64,000 bases of DNA. Source: Actinomadura hallensis (GTDB lineage: Bacteria > Actinomycetota > Actinomycetes > Streptosporangiales > Streptosporangiaceae). Of the stretch, positions 17,424 through 27,620 are shown in pieces. The stretch spans positions 2,108,001-2,172,000 of the forward strand of contig NZ_VFPO01000001.1 of assembly GCF_006716765.1 (NCBI RefSeq), written 5' to 3'. The translations under genes were made by a program, and so were the position numbers. The notes beneath the pieces were generated by a model. That model was not told the DNA's origin. It did not search any database and worked only from the letters and a program-made list of their open reading frames with translations. How positions within the stretch are numbered: position 1 is the stretch's first letter; every line of letters starts with the position of its first letter.

Positions 17424-17476
17424 CGGCGACCTTCCTTCGTCCGCGGCGGCGCCGTAGGATCGCCACGACGCTCACC

Positions 17477-17503
17477 GATCATCATTGATCTATGATCGAT
17501 CAT
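17477..17503. promoter_or_regulatory. GATC-rich palindromic operator candidate
   Basis: An AT-rich island in the divergent promoter holds the perfect 12-bp palindrome ATGATCGATCAT (17492-17503), preceded by two further TGATC/GATCA half-sites from about 17477. Its position between pdhA and a FadR-type GntR gene suggests it is the binding site for that regulator. This is inferred from symmetry and location. Confidence 0.5.
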
Positions 17504-17554
17504 ATTCTACCCGTCAAGACCCACTTACGGACTCTGCGTCTAACATGTGATCCC

Positions 17555-18190
17555 GTGAATCCTCCGATCCCAGCTCAGCTGCTCCGCACCGGACTCGCAG
17601 GCCAGATCCGCGAGTTCATCGTGGAGGGCATCAGCTCGGGACGCTGGGCGCCGGGCGAGCGCATCGTCGAGCGCCGCATCGCCGCCGAGCTCGGCGTCAG
17701 CCAGGGCCCCGTCCGGGAGGCGCTCCGCCAGCTCGAGGCGCAGCGGCTCATCGAGTCGCTGCCCAACCGCGGCGCCCGCGTCCGCGACTTCACCGAGCGG
17801 GACCTTGCGGAGATCTTCCCCGTCCGGGCCGGGTTGGAACGCACCGCCGCGGAATTGGCGGTCCCCCGTCTGTCGGACGAGTGCCTCGGCGCGCTGGAGG
17901 AGCACAACCGCAAGCTCGCCGAGGCCGCCGGCGGCGAGGACCTGCGCGAGCAGATGCGGCTCAGCATCGCCTTCCACCGCGAGATCGTCGAGGCCGCGGG
18001 CAACCGGCTGCTCGTCTCGGTGTGGGAGAGCCTCGGCATCGAGCTGTGGACGACGCTGTCCCTGCGCCTGCACGACACCGAGATGTACTCCAAGCCGTCC
18101 GAGCACGCCGAGCTGATCGAGGCGTTCCGCCGCCGCGACCCGGAGGCGCCGCGGCTGCTGCACGACCACGTCATGAACTACGCCCCCTGA
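17555..18190 (+). CDS. GntR family (FadR/FCD type) transcriptional regulator
   Basis: A 211-aa regulator. The N-terminal winged helix contains RIVERRIAAELGVSQGPVREALRQLEAQRLIESLPNRG written here as the typical GntR block (about residues 30-75). The C-terminal half is a short all-alpha FCD domain that usually binds an organic acid through a metal. GTG at 17555 is chosen because the in-frame sequence further upstream contains the operator-like palindrome. It probably controls the divergent E1alpha-E1beta-E2 operon, much as PdhR controls pdh in other bacteria; the ligand is unknown. Confidence 0.85.
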   Translation: MNPPIPAQLLRTGLAGQIREFIVEGISSGRWAPGERIVERRIAAELGVSQGPVREALRQLEAQRLIESLPNRGARVRDFTERDLAEIFPVRAGLERTAAELAVPRLSDECLGALEEHNRKLAEAAGGEDLREQMRLSIAFHREIVEAAGNRLLVSVWESLGIELWTTLSLRLHDTEMYSKPSEHAELIEAFRRRDPEAPRLLHDHVMNYAP

Positions 18191-18366
18191 TCGCTCGAAT
18201 TTCTCCGCGGATCCGGGAACCGCGGGAGGGGCCCGGGCGTTGTGCGATACAGGTCCCCTGGCGATGAGTCCAGGTGTTGACCGTCCGGGTCATGCGGCGC
18301 TCGGCGTGGGGGTGTCGAGCGCCGCAGGCCCGGATTTCTTCTCGACGACGGCATAGGCTGCGGTCC

Positions 18367-19839
18367 ATGGCCGAGATCGCCGTCCCCGGGGAGGTTCTCG
18401 GGGACCGCTACCGCCTGGAGCGGCCCCTCGACGCCGGCGGCATGGCGATCGTCTGGCGCGCCGCCGACACCGTCCTCGATCGGGCCGTCGCGGTCAAGGT
18501 CCCGAAGCGGGGATGGCCGGAGCGTCACACGAAGCGGCTGCGCCAGGAGGCGAAGGCGGCCGCGGGACTCAACCATCCGAACATCACCGGCGTTCACGAC
18601 TACGGCGAGCACGGGGGCGTCCCCTACGTCGTCATGGAGCTGCTGGACGGCGAGACCCTGGCGGCCCGCCTGTCCCGGGGGCCGCTGCCCTGGGACGAGG
18701 CCGCCGCGACCTGCGCCCGCGTGGCGGACGCCCTGTCCGCGGCCCACGCCTCGGGGATCGTCCACCGCGACATCAAGCCCGCGAACGTGTTCCTCACCTC
18801 GGTCGGGGTGAAGGTCCTCGATTTCGGCATCGCGTTCACGGGCCCGTCCGCGTCCGGCGCCCCCGTCCTCGGCACGCCCGCCTATATCGCCCCGGAACTG
18901 CTGGACGGCACGCCCCCGAGCCCTGCGGCCGACGTCTACTCCCTGGGCGTGGTCCTTCAGGAATCGCTGACCGGTGCTTCGGCGGCGGACGCGCCCACGC
19001 TCCCGCCCGACGTTCCCGGCGAGGTCGCGGCCCTCTGCCTGCGGTGCCTGAATCCGGACCCGGAGGCCCGCCCGACGGCTCCCGAGGCTGCCCGCGTCCT
19101 GGCCGAGGCCGCGGGCGTCCAGCTCGTCGCACCGCCGGCGCCCGCCACCGGGGTCTCGGACGCCCGCGGCTCCGCGGCCCCGCCGGAGAATCCGACCCGC
19201 ATCCTGGACGACCCGCTTCCGGAGGACGACCGGCTCCCGCAGGGCACGCGGCCCTCGCATGACGAACGGACGCAGCCCGGCGACCCGCTGCCGGACGGCG
19301 TCCCGTCGCCGCAGGAAGCGCGCGGCGATTCGCCGCATGGCGGCCGGGGCCTGCGCGGGACGGTCGGGCGGGCCGCGGCGCGGCGGCCTCTGGCGGTCGC
19401 GGGGGCGGCGGCCGGGGCGGCCGCGGTGGTGGCGGTGCTGCTCGCGGCGCTGTCTCCCGACTCGTCCCGGGACGCGACCGCGCCGCCGGAGGCGAGCCCG
19501 GAACCGACCACGGCGGCGGCGCCGGTGTGCGCGGTGGACTACCGGATCGACGGGACGTGGCCGGAGGGCTTCCAGGCCACGGTGCGGATCACCAACCTCG
19601 GCGACGCCGAGATCGACGGGTGGGAGCTGGGGTTCGAGTTCCCCGACGGGCAGGCGGTCACCCAGCTGTGGAACGGCAGCCGGTCCCAGGACGGGGCGTC
19701 GGTCACGGTGCGGGCGGCCGACTGGAACCGGTCGATCCCGCCGTCCGGATCGGCGGAGTTCGGGTTCCTCGGACGCCAGGACGGCGCGAACGGCAGCCCG
19801 TCGCGCTTCACCCTCAACGGCAGGGAGTGCCGATCCTGA
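18367..19839 (+). CDS. Membrane Ser/Thr protein kinase with extracellular CBM2
   Basis: 490 aa. Residues about 15-270 are a Hanks-type kinase with Lys-44 (AVAVKVP), catalytic Asp-135 in [11 protein letters not shown], and the P+1 segment [10 protein letters not shown] disordered Pro/Asp-rich juxtamembrane region follows, then one transmembrane helix (about 342-362). Outside the cell is a family 2 carbohydrate-binding module (388-488) bounded by Cys-388 and Cys-488, with the usual scattered tryptophans ([24 protein letters not shown]). PASTA repeats, the usual outer part of such kinases, are absent. The architecture suggests a kinase that senses cellulose or chitin. It lies 52 bp upstream of a CebR-controlled GH1 beta-glucosidase. 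Confidence 0.9.
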   Translation: MAEIAVPGEVLGDRYRLERPLDAGGMAIVWRAADTVLDRAVAVKVPKRGWPERHTKRLRQEAKAAAGLNHPNITGVHDYGEHGGVPYVVMELLDGETLAARLSRGPLPWDEAAATCARVADALSAAHASGIVHRDIKPANVFLTSVGVKVLDFGIAFTGPSASGAPVLGTPAYIAPELLDGTPPSPAADVYSLGVVLQESLTGASAADAPTLPPDVPGEVAALCLRCLNPDPEARPTAPEAARVLAEAAGVQLVAPPAPATGVSDARGSAAPPENPTRILDDPLPEDDRLPQGTRPSHDERTQPGDPLPDGVPSPQEARGDSPHGGRGLRGTVGRAAARRPLAVAGAAAGAAAVVAVLLAALSPDSSRDATAPPEASPEPTTAAAPVCAVDYRIDGTWPEGFQATVRITNLGDAEIDGWELGFEFPDGQAVTQLWNGSRSQDGASVTVRAADWNRSIPPSGSAEFGFLGRQDGANGSPSRFTLNGRECRS

Positions 19840-19851
19840 TCCGTGCGACAA

Positions 19852-19865
19852 TGGGAGCGCTCCCA
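19852..19865. promoter_or_regulatory. CebR operator (TGGGAGCGCTCCCA)
   Basis: A perfect 14-bp palindrome identical to the CebR box known from Streptomyces cellulose utilisation genes. It sits 26 bp before the GH1 start and is identical to the box before cebE at 30057-30070. Cellobiose or cellotriose should relieve repression by CebR (24253-25263). Confidence 0.9.
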
Positions 19866-19891
19866 TGGCGTCGTCAGGAAAGGGAGATTCG

Positions 19892-21274
19892 ATGGGCTTC
19901 CCGGAAGGCTTCCTGTGGGGAGCGGCCACCGCCGCCTACCAGATCGAGGGAGCGGCGCAGGAGGACGGCCGCGCACCCTCCATCTGGGACACCTTCAGCC
20001 GCACACCCGGAAAGGTCCTCAACGGCGACACCGGCGACGTCGCCACCGACCACTACCACCGCCGCCAGGAAGACGTCGCGATGATCGCCGAGCTCGGCCT
20101 CGACGCCTACCGCTTCTCCATCTCCTGGTCGCGCGTCCTCCCCGACGGGAAGATCAACCAGAAGGGCGTCGACTTCTACTCGCGCCTGGTCGACGAACTC
20201 CTCGAACACGGCATCGCCCCGGTCGTCACCCTGTACCACTGGGATCTCCCGCAGGCCCTCGAGGACGAGGGCGGCTGGACGGCCCGCGGCACCGCCCGCC
20301 GCTTCGCCGACTACGCAGAGCGGATCGGGCGGGTGCTCGGCGACCGCGTCCACACGTGGACGACGCTGAATGAGCCGTGGTGCTCGGCGTTCCTCGGCTA
20401 CGCCGCGGGCGTCCACGCCCCGGGCCGCACCGAACCGGCCGGCGCGCTCGCCGCAGCCCACCACCTCAACCTCGCCCACGGCCTGGCCGTGCGGGCGCTG
20501 CGCGGAGTGGTCTCCCCGTCCGCGCGGCACTCGGTCACGCTCAACTTCCACCACCTGCGCGGCGACGCGGAGGCCGTCCGGAAGGTGGACGCCGTCGCCA
20601 ACCGCGTGTTCCTCGACCCGATGCTCGGCAAGGGGTACCCCGCCGACCTGCTGGAGGACACCGCGGCGGTCACCGACTGGGGGTTCGTCCACGACGGCGA
20701 CCTCGACCTCATCGCGGCGCCCATCGACGTCCTCGGCGTCAACTACTACTCGCCCACGCTGGTCCGCCGGTGGGACGGCGTGTCCCCCCGCGAGCACGCC
20801 GACGGCCACCGGCAGGGCGCCGCGTCGCCGTTCGTCGGCTGCGACGACGTCGAGTTCGTGCTGCAGCCCGGCCCCTACACGGCGATGAACTGGCCGATCG
20901 ACGCGAACGGCATGGAGGAGCTGCTCCTGCGCCTGCACCGCGACCACCCGGACACGCCGCTGATGGTCACCGAGAACGGCGCCGCGTTCGACGACGCGGT
21001 GGACGGCGACGGCCGCGTCCGCGACGAGCGGCGCATCGCGTACCTGCGCGACCACATCGCCGCCGTGGAACGGGCCGTCGAGGCGGGCGCCGACGTCCGC
21101 GGGTACTTCGCGTGGTCGCTGCTGGACAACTTCGAATGGGCCTACGGCTACTCCAAGCGCTTCGGCCTCGTCCACGTCGACTACGCCACCGGTGAGCGCA
21201 CCTGGAAGGACAGCGCGCACTGGTACCGCGACACGATCGCCGCCCGCCGCCGGGGATCACGCGTCCCGAGATGA
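19892..21274 (+). CDS. GH1 beta-glucosidase (cytoplasmic)
   Basis: A 460-aa family 1 enzyme without a signal peptide, hydrolysing imported cellobiose or other beta-glucosides. The acid/base Glu-161 is in TLNEPWC and the nucleophile Glu-361 in VTENGAAF; the N-terminal [15 protein letters not shown] block is typical. ATG at 19892 has AGGGAG six bases upstream and is preferred to ATG at 19865, which overlaps the CebR box. It is a close paralogue of the GH1 in the ceb operon (25300-26724); both share the [19 protein letters not shown] segment. The ATGA overlap couples it to a downstream MFS gene. Confidence 0.93.
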   Translation: MGFPEGFLWGAATAAYQIEGAAQEDGRAPSIWDTFSRTPGKVLNGDTGDVATDHYHRRQEDVAMIAELGLDAYRFSISWSRVLPDGKINQKGVDFYSRLVDELLEHGIAPVVTLYHWDLPQALEDEGGWTARGTARRFADYAERIGRVLGDRVHTWTTLNEPWCSAFLGYAAGVHAPGRTEPAGALAAAHHLNLAHGLAVRALRGVVSPSARHSVTLNFHHLRGDAEAVRKVDAVANRVFLDPMLGKGYPADLLEDTAAVTDWGFVHDGDLDLIAAPIDVLGVNYYSPTLVRRWDGVSPREHADGHRQGAASPFVGCDDVEFVLQPGPYTAMNWPIDANGMEELLLRLHRDHPDTPLMVTENGAAFDDAVDGDGRVRDERRIAYLRDHIAAVERAVEAGADVRGYFAWSLLDNFEWAYGYSKRFGLVHVDYATGERTWKDSAHWYRDTIAARRRGSRVPR

Positions 21275-22527
21275 CGCGGACGGGACCGGCGCCTTCGGAG
21301 CGGGCGGAGCCGGTGACGAGCGGGCGGGCCCGGGTCGCCGTGCTGGCGCTGTCACTGGGCGCGTTCTGCTTCGTCACGACGGAGAGCCTGCCGATCGGGC
21401 TGCTCCGCCTCATCGCGGACGACCTGGACGCCTCGCCCTCGGCCGTCGGCCTCCTCGTCACCGGCTACGGCATCGTCATCGCGGTCGTGTGCGTCCCGCT
21501 CGTCCGGGCCACCGCCCGGATGGGGCGGCGCCGGCTGCTCACCGCGGTGATGCTCGTCTTCGTGGCGATGTCGTTCGCCGCCGCGGCGGCCCCCGGCTAC
21601 GGCGCCCTGATGGCCTCGCGGCTCGTCACCGCGCTCGCCCAGGCGGTGTTCTGGCCGGTGGCCGCGGTGGCGGCGGCCGCGCTGTTCCCGCCGGAACGCC
21701 GGGGCAGGGCCGCCGCCTACGTGTTCGCGGGAGGCTCCGTCGCCGTCGTCGTCGGCATCCCCCTCGGCACCTGGCTCGGGGACGTCGCGGGCTGGCGCGC
21801 CTCGTTCGCCGCGCTCGGCGTCCTGTGCCTGGTCTCCCTCGCGGCCGTCGCCGTCCTGCTCCCGGGCGGGGACGCGGGCGGCGCCGAGGCCGTGCCCGCC
21901 TCGCGCCCGGACCGGCGGCGCTTCCGGCTGCTGCTGGCCACGGTGGTGCTGGCCATCGGCGGGGTGTTCGCCTGCTACACCTACATCACCGAGTTCCTCA
22001 CCGGCGTCAGCGGCTTCCCCGCCTCCGCGATCAGCCCGCTGCTGCTGGCCAACGGCGCCGCCGACCTGTGCGGCCTCGCCGTCGCCGGGATCGTGGTGGA
22101 CCGCGGCCCGCGCGCCCTGCTCGGCGCGGCCACCGCCGTCCTCGCGACCGGCATGCTCGGCCTGTTCGCGCTGGGGACCGCGGCGGTCCCGGCGGTCGCC
22201 GGGCTGGTCCTGCTCGGGCTCGGGCTTCCCGCCTTCGTGACGGCGATGCAGGCGCGGGTCCTGGAGTCCGCGCCCGGCGACACGGGGATCGGGTCGGCCT
22301 GGGTGGCGGCCGCGTTCAACGTGGGCATCGCGGGCGGCGCCCTGCTCGGCGGCGCGCTGCTGCCGGTCACCGGGGTGCGGGGCACGGCCCTCGCGGGCGC
22401 GGTGGCGGCGGCCGCCGCGCTGGCGGTGATCGCCGCGGAGGCGCCGCTGCGGACCCGCCCCGCCCGCCGCCCACCGGCCGGGACGGCCTGCGCCGCACCG
22501 CCCGCGCCGCGCCCGGTGAAGGAATGA
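21271..22527 (+). CDS. MFS transporter (DHA1-type)
   Basis: 418 aa with twelve hydrophobic segments and the MFS loop motif around [12 protein letters not shown] between helices 2 and 3. It resembles arabinose/chloramphenicol-type exporters (short loops, early [10 protein letters not shown]). Being coupled to a beta-glucosidase under a CebR box, it may export a sugar or aglycone; this is inference. The C-terminus is Pro/Arg-rich. Confidence 0.82.
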   Translation: MTRTGPAPSERAEPVTSGRARVAVLALSLGAFCFVTTESLPIGLLRLIADDLDASPSAVGLLVTGYGIVIAVVCVPLVRATARMGRRRLLTAVMLVFVAMSFAAAAAPGYGALMASRLVTALAQAVFWPVAAVAAAALFPPERRGRAAAYVFAGGSVAVVVGIPLGTWLGDVAGWRASFAALGVLCLVSLAAVAVLLPGGDAGGAEAVPASRPDRRRFRLLLATVVLAIGGVFACYTYITEFLTGVSGFPASAISPLLLANGAADLCGLAVAGIVVDRGPRALLGAATAVLATGMLGLFALGTAAVPAVAGLVLLGLGLPAFVTAMQARVLESAPGDTGIGSAWVAAAFNVGIAGGALLGGALLPVTGVRGTALAGAVAAAAALAVIAAEAPLRTRPARRPPAGTACAAPPAPRPVKE

Positions 22528-22764
22528 CGAGAACCGCCGCAGCGCCCCGATAGCACATTTTTGTGATCATTTACCGGCGTGCTCATTGCACATTCCGGAA
22601 GACTTGATTTAAGTGTTAACGGGTGGCCAGCTTGGGACGAACATCGGCCTTGTTCGCCGTCGTTCGCGGCGCCTAATGTCTGGAGGCGGCGAGGCGCCCA
22701 CCACACATCGGCGCCCCGCCCCGCCGAAGCCGCAGATCGCGGCGGGCGATCCAGGGAGGAAGAC

Positions 22765-23172
22765 ATGACCATGTCGCGTGCCCGTTTCCGGTGGGCCGCC
22801 GCGCTGGCCGGGATGGCGGTCCTCACGCAGGCCGCCCCGGCGCAGGCGCAGGCCCCGGCGCCGTCCGAGCCCGTCGGCGCCTATCTGCTGATGGTGACCC
22901 CGCTGGAGGGGACCGTCACCGCGAAGACCCTGTGGTGCGGCCCCGACGGGGGGACGCTGAGCGCCGCCGCCCGCGCATGCGCCCAGCTCAGAGCCGTGGA
23001 CGGCCACGTGGCCCGCATCCCTCCGCGGGAGGGGCCGTGCACGCTGGAGTACGCGCCGGTCCGGGTGAGCGCCGACGGCAGGTGGCGCGGCGAGCCACGG
23101 CACTTCGTGCGGACCTACCCCAACCGGTGCGCCGCGATGCGCGACACCGGCGGAATCCTTTTCGGCGAGTAA
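22765..23172 (+). CDS. Secreted subtilisin inhibitor (SSI family)
   Basis: A 135-aa preprotein. The signal peptide ends near AQAQA (about residue 30). The mature part of about 105 aa has the four SSI cysteines (WCGP, RACAQ, PCTLEY, NRCAAM), expected to make two disulfides, and the conserved GTLSAAARAC and FVRTYPNRCAAM segments. By alignment with SSI (CPMVYDP), the reactive site is CTLEYAP with P1 = Leu, suggesting action on chymotrypsin/subtilisin-like proteases. ATG at 22765 has GGGAGGA at good spacing. The 236 bp upstream are unusually AT-rich near 22550-22625 and probably contain the promoter. Confidence 0.9.
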   Translation: MTMSRARFRWAAALAGMAVLTQAAPAQAQAPAPSEPVGAYLLMVTPLEGTVTAKTLWCGPDGGTLSAAARACAQLRAVDGHVARIPPREGPCTLEYAPVRVSADGRWRGEPRHFVRTYPNRCAAMRDTGGILFGE

Positions 23173-23251
23173 TCCCGCGGACCGCGGGCCGCCGGGTTGG
23201 GGAAGCGGGGTGCTGTCCGGCGGCCCGCATCGGAACGAGGACGTGACGCAA

Positions 23252-23617
23252 ATGCTCGCTTTCACCGGGCCCGACGTGCTGGTCACCTATGAGCGTTCCG
23301 GAGGTTTCGCCGGAATGCAGGAAAAGGTGACCGTCAATTCGTCCGGAACGGCGCTCGTCAATGACAGACCGGTTCCGCTGGACGACGCGGAAATGCGCGG
23401 CCTGCGCCGCGCGCTGGGCCGCGTCGTCACCACGCGGTCCTCGTCGGCGGGATGCGACGTCGCCGACCACTTCACCTTCACGCTCACCTACCGGGGGCGC
23501 CGCGCGACGCGGTGCACGCTCCCCTGCGACTGGCGCGCCGCCGTCGAGCGGCTCGAAGCGCTGACCGGACGACCGGTGGTGCTACCCGAGCGGCCGGAGA
23601 CCCTGGCCGGGCGGTGA
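23252..23617 (+). CDS. Emfourin-like protease inhibitor protein
   Basis: A 121-aa cytoplasmic-type protein without a signal peptide. The opening VLVTYERSGGFAGMQEKVTVNSSG and the later HFTFTLTYRGR resemble the emfourin (protealysin inhibitor) family, which blocks thermolysin-like metalloproteases. ATG at 23252 is preferred for its GAGG 11 nt upstream. It lies 79 bp after the SSI gene in the same direction, so two inhibitors of different protease classes may be co-expressed. Family call rests on motif resemblance. Confidence 0.68.
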   Translation: MLAFTGPDVLVTYERSGGFAGMQEKVTVNSSGTALVNDRPVPLDDAEMRGLRRALGRVVTTRSSSAGCDVADHFTFTLTYRGRRATRCTLPCDWRAAVERLEALTGRPVVLPERPETLAGR

Positions 23618-23679
23618 GCGGCGGGGCGCCGACCCGGCGCCCCGGTAAGACCGCGGCATGGGGTGTTCATTGCTTGGGG

Positions 23680-23705
23680 GGAGGGGCCCTGCGGGCCCCT
23701 CCTTT
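23680..23705 (+). terminator. Strong GC hairpin terminator
   Basis: Perfect 10-bp stem GGAGGGGCCC (23680-23689) and GGGCCCCTCC (23693-23702) with a 3-nt loop, followed by TTT. It closes the inhibitor gene pair ahead of the deaminase gene. Confidence 0.8.
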
Positions 23706-23759
23706 GGCTCCGGACAGTGCTCGTGTGGTCGCTGGGGGGTGGGGAACTATGATCGTCGC

Positions 23760-24245
23760 GTGGCCTATGAACCGACGGACGCTGAGCTCGTCCACCTGAA
23801 CCGGTGTGTTGAACTCGCCGCCGAGGCGCTCGACACGGGCGACGAGCCGTTCGGGTCGGTGCTGGTGTCCGCGTCCGGCGACGTGCTCTTCGAGGACCGC
23901 AACCGGACCGCGGGCGGCGACCAGACCCGCCACCCGGAGTTCGAGATCGCCCGCTGGGCGGCCGCCAACCTCTCCGAGGAGGAGCGCGCCGCCGCCACCG
24001 TCTTCACCTCCGGCGAGCACTGCCCGATGTGCGCGGCCGCCCACGGCTGGGTGGGCCTCGGCCGCATCGTCTACGCCCACTCGTCCGCGCAGCTCACCCA
24101 GTGGCGCACCGAACTGGGCGTTCCGCCGGGCCCGGTCGCGCCGCTCCCCGTCCAGCAGGTCGCGCCGAACGTTCCGGTGGACGGGCCGGTGCCGGCGCTG
24201 GAGTCCACCATGCGGGAGCTGCACGCCCGCTGCGCCGCGCGCTGA
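23760..24245 (+). CDS. Nucleoside deaminase (cytidine deaminase-like fold)
   Basis: A 161-aa zinc hydrolase. The zinc and proton-shuttle motifs are HPEFE (His, Glu) and EHCPMCAAA (two Cys), the HxE...CxxC signature of the cytidine/guanine deaminase superfamily. The N-terminal block GDEPFGSVLVSASGDVL is typical of tRNA-adenosine/guanine deaminase relatives. GTG at 23760 is the first start that fits the domain. It converges on cebR, with 7 bp between stops. Substrate unknown. Confidence 0.85.
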   Translation: MAYEPTDAELVHLNRCVELAAEALDTGDEPFGSVLVSASGDVLFEDRNRTAGGDQTRHPEFEIARWAAANLSEEERAAATVFTSGEHCPMCAAAHGWVGLGRIVYAHSSAQLTQWRTELGVPPGPVAPLPVQQVAPNVPVDGPVPALESTMRELHARCAAR

Positions 24246-24252
24246 AGCGAGG

Positions 24253-25263
24253 TTACGCCGACTCCCGGACCACCAGGTGGGGGCGCATGATGACCACCGG
24301 GTCGTCGACGGTCTCGCCGCGGATGCGGGAGACCAGCAGCCGCGCCATCTCCCGCCCCATCTCCTCGGGGGACTGGTGGACGGTGGTCAGCGGCGGGTCC
24401 GCCAGGGGCGCGTCCGCCGAGTCGTCGAAGCCGATCACCGCGACGTCGTCCGGGACGCGCCGCCCGTGCTGCCGCAGGACGCGCAGCGCGCCGAACGCCA
24501 TCGGGTCGTCGGCGGCGAACACCGCGTCCAGCTCCGGCTCGGCGGCCAGCAGCCGCTCGGTGGCGGCGATGCCGCTGGCCTGCCCGAAGTCGCCGTACTC
24601 GACGTACTCGGGCAGGCCCGCCTCGGCGAGGGCGTCGCGGTAGCCGGCGAGCCGGTCGATGCCCACGCCCATGTCCTGCGGACCGGCGATGGTGGCGATC
24701 CGCCGTCGGCCGCCGGCGATGAGGTGGGCGACGGCCTCCCGGGCCCCGCTGCGGTTGTCGACGTCGACGTAGCTGACCGGCGACACCCCCGGCGGGCGGC
24801 CGCCGAGGACGGTCGGGACCCCGTTGGCCTCCAGCTTGGCGGGCAGCGGGTCCTCGGCGTGCAGGGAGGTGAGGAGCACCCCGTCCACGTGCTGGGTGGT
24901 GAGGTAGTCCTCCAGCCTCCCGTACTCGGCGGGGGAGCGGGCGAGGGCCAGCAGCAGCTGCAGCCCGGTGTCGGCGAGGCCGTTGCCGATCCCCCGGATG
25001 ATGCCGGCGAAGTACGGCTCGTCGAACAGCCGCTGGTCGGACTCGGCGACGACCAGCGCCACGGTGTCGGTGCGGCGGGTCACGAGCGCCCGGGCCGCCC
25101 GGTTCGGCACGTACCCGAGCTCGTCTATCGCCTTCAGCACCGCCTCGCGCGCCTGGGCGCTGACCCGCGGCGACCCGTTGACCACGCGTGACACCGTGCC
25201 GCGGCCGACCCCGGCCCGCGCCGCGACCTGCTCCAGCGTGGGACGGGCGCTGCTGTCCGTCAT
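24253..25263 (-). CDS. cebR: LacI family regulator CebR
   Basis: 336 aa. The N-terminal helix-turn-helix is LEQVAARAGVGRGTVSRVVNG with the hinge helix NRAARALVTRR. The periplasmic-binding-protein-like core contains VDGVLLTSLH and DAVFAADDPMAFGALRVL. Position as last gene of the cebE-cebF-cebG-bglC operon and the two exact CebR boxes in the window identify it as the cellobiose-responsive repressor. ATG has an AAGGGG ribosome site. Autoregulation is expected, because the operon promoter carries a box. Confidence 0.88.
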   Translation of the reverse strand: MTDSSARPTLEQVAARAGVGRGTVSRVVNGSPRVSAQAREAVLKAIDELGYVPNRAARALVTRRTDTVALVVAESDQRLFDEPYFAGIIRGIGNGLADTGLQLLLALARSPAEYGRLEDYLTTQHVDGVLLTSLHAEDPLPAKLEANGVPTVLGGRPPGVSPVSYVDVDNRSGAREAVAHLIAGGRRRIATIAGPQDMGVGIDRLAGYRDALAEAGLPEYVEYGDFGQASGIAATERLLAAEPELDAVFAADDPMAFGALRVLRQHGRRVPDDVAVIGFDDSADAPLADPPLTTVHQSPEEMGREMARLLVSRIRGETVDDPVVIMRPHLVVRESA

Positions 25264-25299
25264 CTGGCCCCTTTCATCCGTGCGTCGCCCCGGTGCCGG

Positions 25300-26724
25300 T
25301 CAGCCCCGTTCGGGCAGCCCGCCCCGCCGGATCACCTCTGCGTACCACCGGGCGCTCTTCTTCGGCACCCGGCGCTGCGTGGCGTAGTCGACGTGGACGA
25401 GCCCGAAACGCTTCGAGTAACCCCAAGCCCACTCGAAATTATCCAGCAGCGACCAGGTGAAGTAGCCGCGGAGCGGAACCCCGTCGGCGATGGCGCGGTG
25501 GCAGGCGCGCAGGTGTTCGTCCAGGTAGGCGATGCGCGCGTCGTCTTGGATCGTGCCATCGCCGTCGAGGGTCTCGTCGTAGCCCGCGCCGTTCTCGGTG
25601 ATGTACAGCGCCACCTCCGGGTACTCGCGGTGCACGCGGGTGAGGACCTCGTGCAGGCCCCCGGCGTCGATGTCCCAGCCCATCCCCGTGACGGGACGCC
25701 CGCTGGGCACGAACCGGACATGGTCGCTGCCGACCCACGGGGAGTGCGTCGAGAACGGCGACGACGCGGTCTGCGCGGCCTCGCCGGGGGTGCCCGCGAC
25801 CGTGTGCCGCGAGTAGTAGTTGACGCCCAGGTGGTCGATCCGCGTACTGATCACGGCGAGGTCGGCGTCCGCCGGGACGAACCCGTACCGCGCCGTGTCC
25901 TCCAGGACGTCCGCGGGGTAGCGGCCGAGCAGCAGCGGGTCGAGGAACAGCCGGTTCTGCAGCCCGTCGATGCGGCGCGCCGCGTCCACGTCCGCGGGGT
26001 CGTCGGTCGCGGGGGAGACCGCGTACAGGTTGACCGCCGCGCCGAACCGGTTGTCGGGGGTGCGGGCCCGCATCGCCTCGACCGCCAGGCCGTGACCGAA
26101 CAGCTGGTGGTGGGCGGCGAGCAGCGAGGCGGCCGGGTCGCGGCGGCCGGGCGCGTGCTCCCCGGACGCGTAGCCGAGGAACGCCGCGCACCACGGCTCG
26201 TTGATCGTCGTCCAGTTGCGGACCCGGTCGCCGAGCGCGGCGTGCACGTGCGCCGCGTACTCGGCGAACCGGTGGGCCGTCTCCCGCTCGGGCCAGCCGC
26301 CCTTGTCCTCCAGCGGCTGCGGGAGGTCCCAGTGGTAGAGCGTCGGCCACGGCTCGATGCCGGCCTCCAGCAGCGCGTCCACCAGGCGGCGGTAGAAGTC
26401 GAGGCCCTCCTGGTTGACGGTCCCGGCCCCGGCCGGCTGCACCCGGGGCCAGGAGATCGAGAACCGGTACGCCGTCAGCCCCAGGTCGGACATGAGGGCC
26501 ACGTCCTCGGGGAACCGGTGGTAGTGGTCCACCGCGACGTCGCCGGTGTCGCCGCCGAGCACCTTGCCCGGGGTGCGGGCGAAGGTGTCCCAGATCGAGG
26601 GGCCGCGCCCGCCTTCGCCGGCGGCCCCCTCGATCTGGTAGGCGGCGGTGGCGGCCCCCCAGCGGAACCCGGCCGGGAACTGCGCGGCGGGGGCCGCGCC
26701 GGTGTCGTCCTTGAGGGAGGTCAC
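25300..26724 (-). CDS. bglC: GH1 beta-glucosidase BglC-like
   Basis: A 474-aa cytoplasmic GH1 enzyme that cleaves cellobiose imported by CebEFG. Acid/base Glu-176 (TINEPWC), nucleophile Glu-377 (ITENGAGY), [15 protein letters not shown] near the N-terminus. GTG at 26724 overlaps the cebG stop (GTGA), giving translational coupling. The order cebE-cebF-cebG-bglC matches the Streptomyces ceb cluster. A paralogue lies at 19892-21274 under the same operator. Confidence 0.93.
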   Translation of the reverse strand: MTSLKDDTGAAPAAQFPAGFRWGAATAAYQIEGAAGEGGRGPSIWDTFARTPGKVLGGDTGDVAVDHYHRFPEDVALMSDLGLTAYRFSISWPRVQPAGAGTVNQEGLDFYRRLVDALLEAGIEPWPTLYHWDLPQPLEDKGGWPERETAHRFAEYAAHVHAALGDRVRNWTTINEPWCAAFLGYASGEHAPGRRDPAASLLAAHHQLFGHGLAVEAMRARTPDNRFGAAVNLYAVSPATDDPADVDAARRIDGLQNRLFLDPLLLGRYPADVLEDTARYGFVPADADLAVISTRIDHLGVNYYSRHTVAGTPGEAAQTASSPFSTHSPWVGSDHVRFVPSGRPVTGMGWDIDAGGLHEVLTRVHREYPEVALYITENGAGYDETLDGDGTIQDDARIAYLDEHLRACHRAIADGVPLRGYFTWSLLDNFEWAWGYSKRFGLVHVDYATQRRVPKKSARWYAEVIRRGGLPERG

Positions 26725-27620
26725 GCCTTCACTGCACCTTCCATGATTCCGCCGATGATCTGGCGGCCGAAAATGATGAACACGACGAGGAGCGGCAGCA
26801 CCGCCACGCTGGTTCCGGCGAACATGAGCGTGTAGTCCTGGAAGTGCGCGTTCGCCAGGTTGTTGATGGACAGCTGCACCGTCGGGTTGTCGGGGTTCAG
26901 CACGGCGAGCGGCCACATGAACTCGTTCCAGGTCTGCATGAACGTGAACAGGCCGAGGACGCCGGCGGCGGGACGCAGCGCGGGCAGGACGACGCGCCAG
27001 TAGATGCCGAACGTGGTGCAGCCGTCGACGCGGGCCGCCTCGATCAGCTCGTCGGGCACGGCCTGCTCGGCGTACTGCCGCATCATGAACACGCCGAACC
27101 CGGTGACCAGGAACGGGACGATGACGGCCTGCAGCTCGTTCTGCCAGCCCAGCTCCACCATGATCATGTAGAGCGGGATGATGCCCATCTGCACCGGGAT
27201 CATCATCGTCGCGATGATCACCAGCAGCAGCGCGTTCTTGCCGCGGAAGCGCAGCTTGGCGAACGCGAACCCGGCGAGCGACGCGAAGAACACCGTGGTG
27301 ATCGTCACCACGCCGGAGGCGATCACGGAGTTCAGCAGGCCCTTGGCGAAGAACGCGTCCGGGTTGTTGAACAGCCGCTCGATGTTGTCCGCGCCGTTGC
27401 CCCCGGGCAGCAGCGGCGGCGGGACGTCGGCGACGACGTCGTTGGTGCGCGTCGCCATGGCGATCATCCAGTAGATCGGGAAGAGCGACAGGAACAGCGC
27501 CACGATGAGCGTCAGGTAGGTCAGCGGGCTGGCGTTCCACAGGCCGCGGAAGCGTCCGGTGGGCGCGGCGGCGTGCTTGCCCGCGGGGCGCCGGCCGGGG
27601 CCGGCCAGGAGCGTGGTCAC
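26721..27620 (-). CDS. cebG: Cellobiose ABC transporter permease CebG
   Basis: A 299-aa MalG-type permease with six membrane helices. The EAA loop reads [25 protein letters not shown] at 27620 overlaps the cebF stop by 4 nt. It pairs with CebF. No ATPase is encoded in the operon, so a shared MsiK-type ATPase elsewhere probably energises it, as in streptomycetes. Confidence 0.92.
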   Translation of the reverse strand: MTTLLAGPGRRPAGKHAAAPTGRFRGLWNASPLTYLTLIVALFLSLFPIYWMIAMATRTNDVVADVPPPLLPGGNGADNIERLFNNPDAFFAKGLLNSVIASGVVTITTVFFASLAGFAFAKLRFRGKNALLLVIIATMMIPVQMGIIPLYMIMVELGWQNELQAVIVPFLVTGFGVFMMRQYAEQAVPDELIEAARVDGCTTFGIYWRVVLPALRPAAGVLGLFTFMQTWNEFMWPLAVLNPDNPTVQLSINNLANAHFQDYTLMFAGTSVAVLPLLVVFIIFGRQIIGGIMEGAVKA

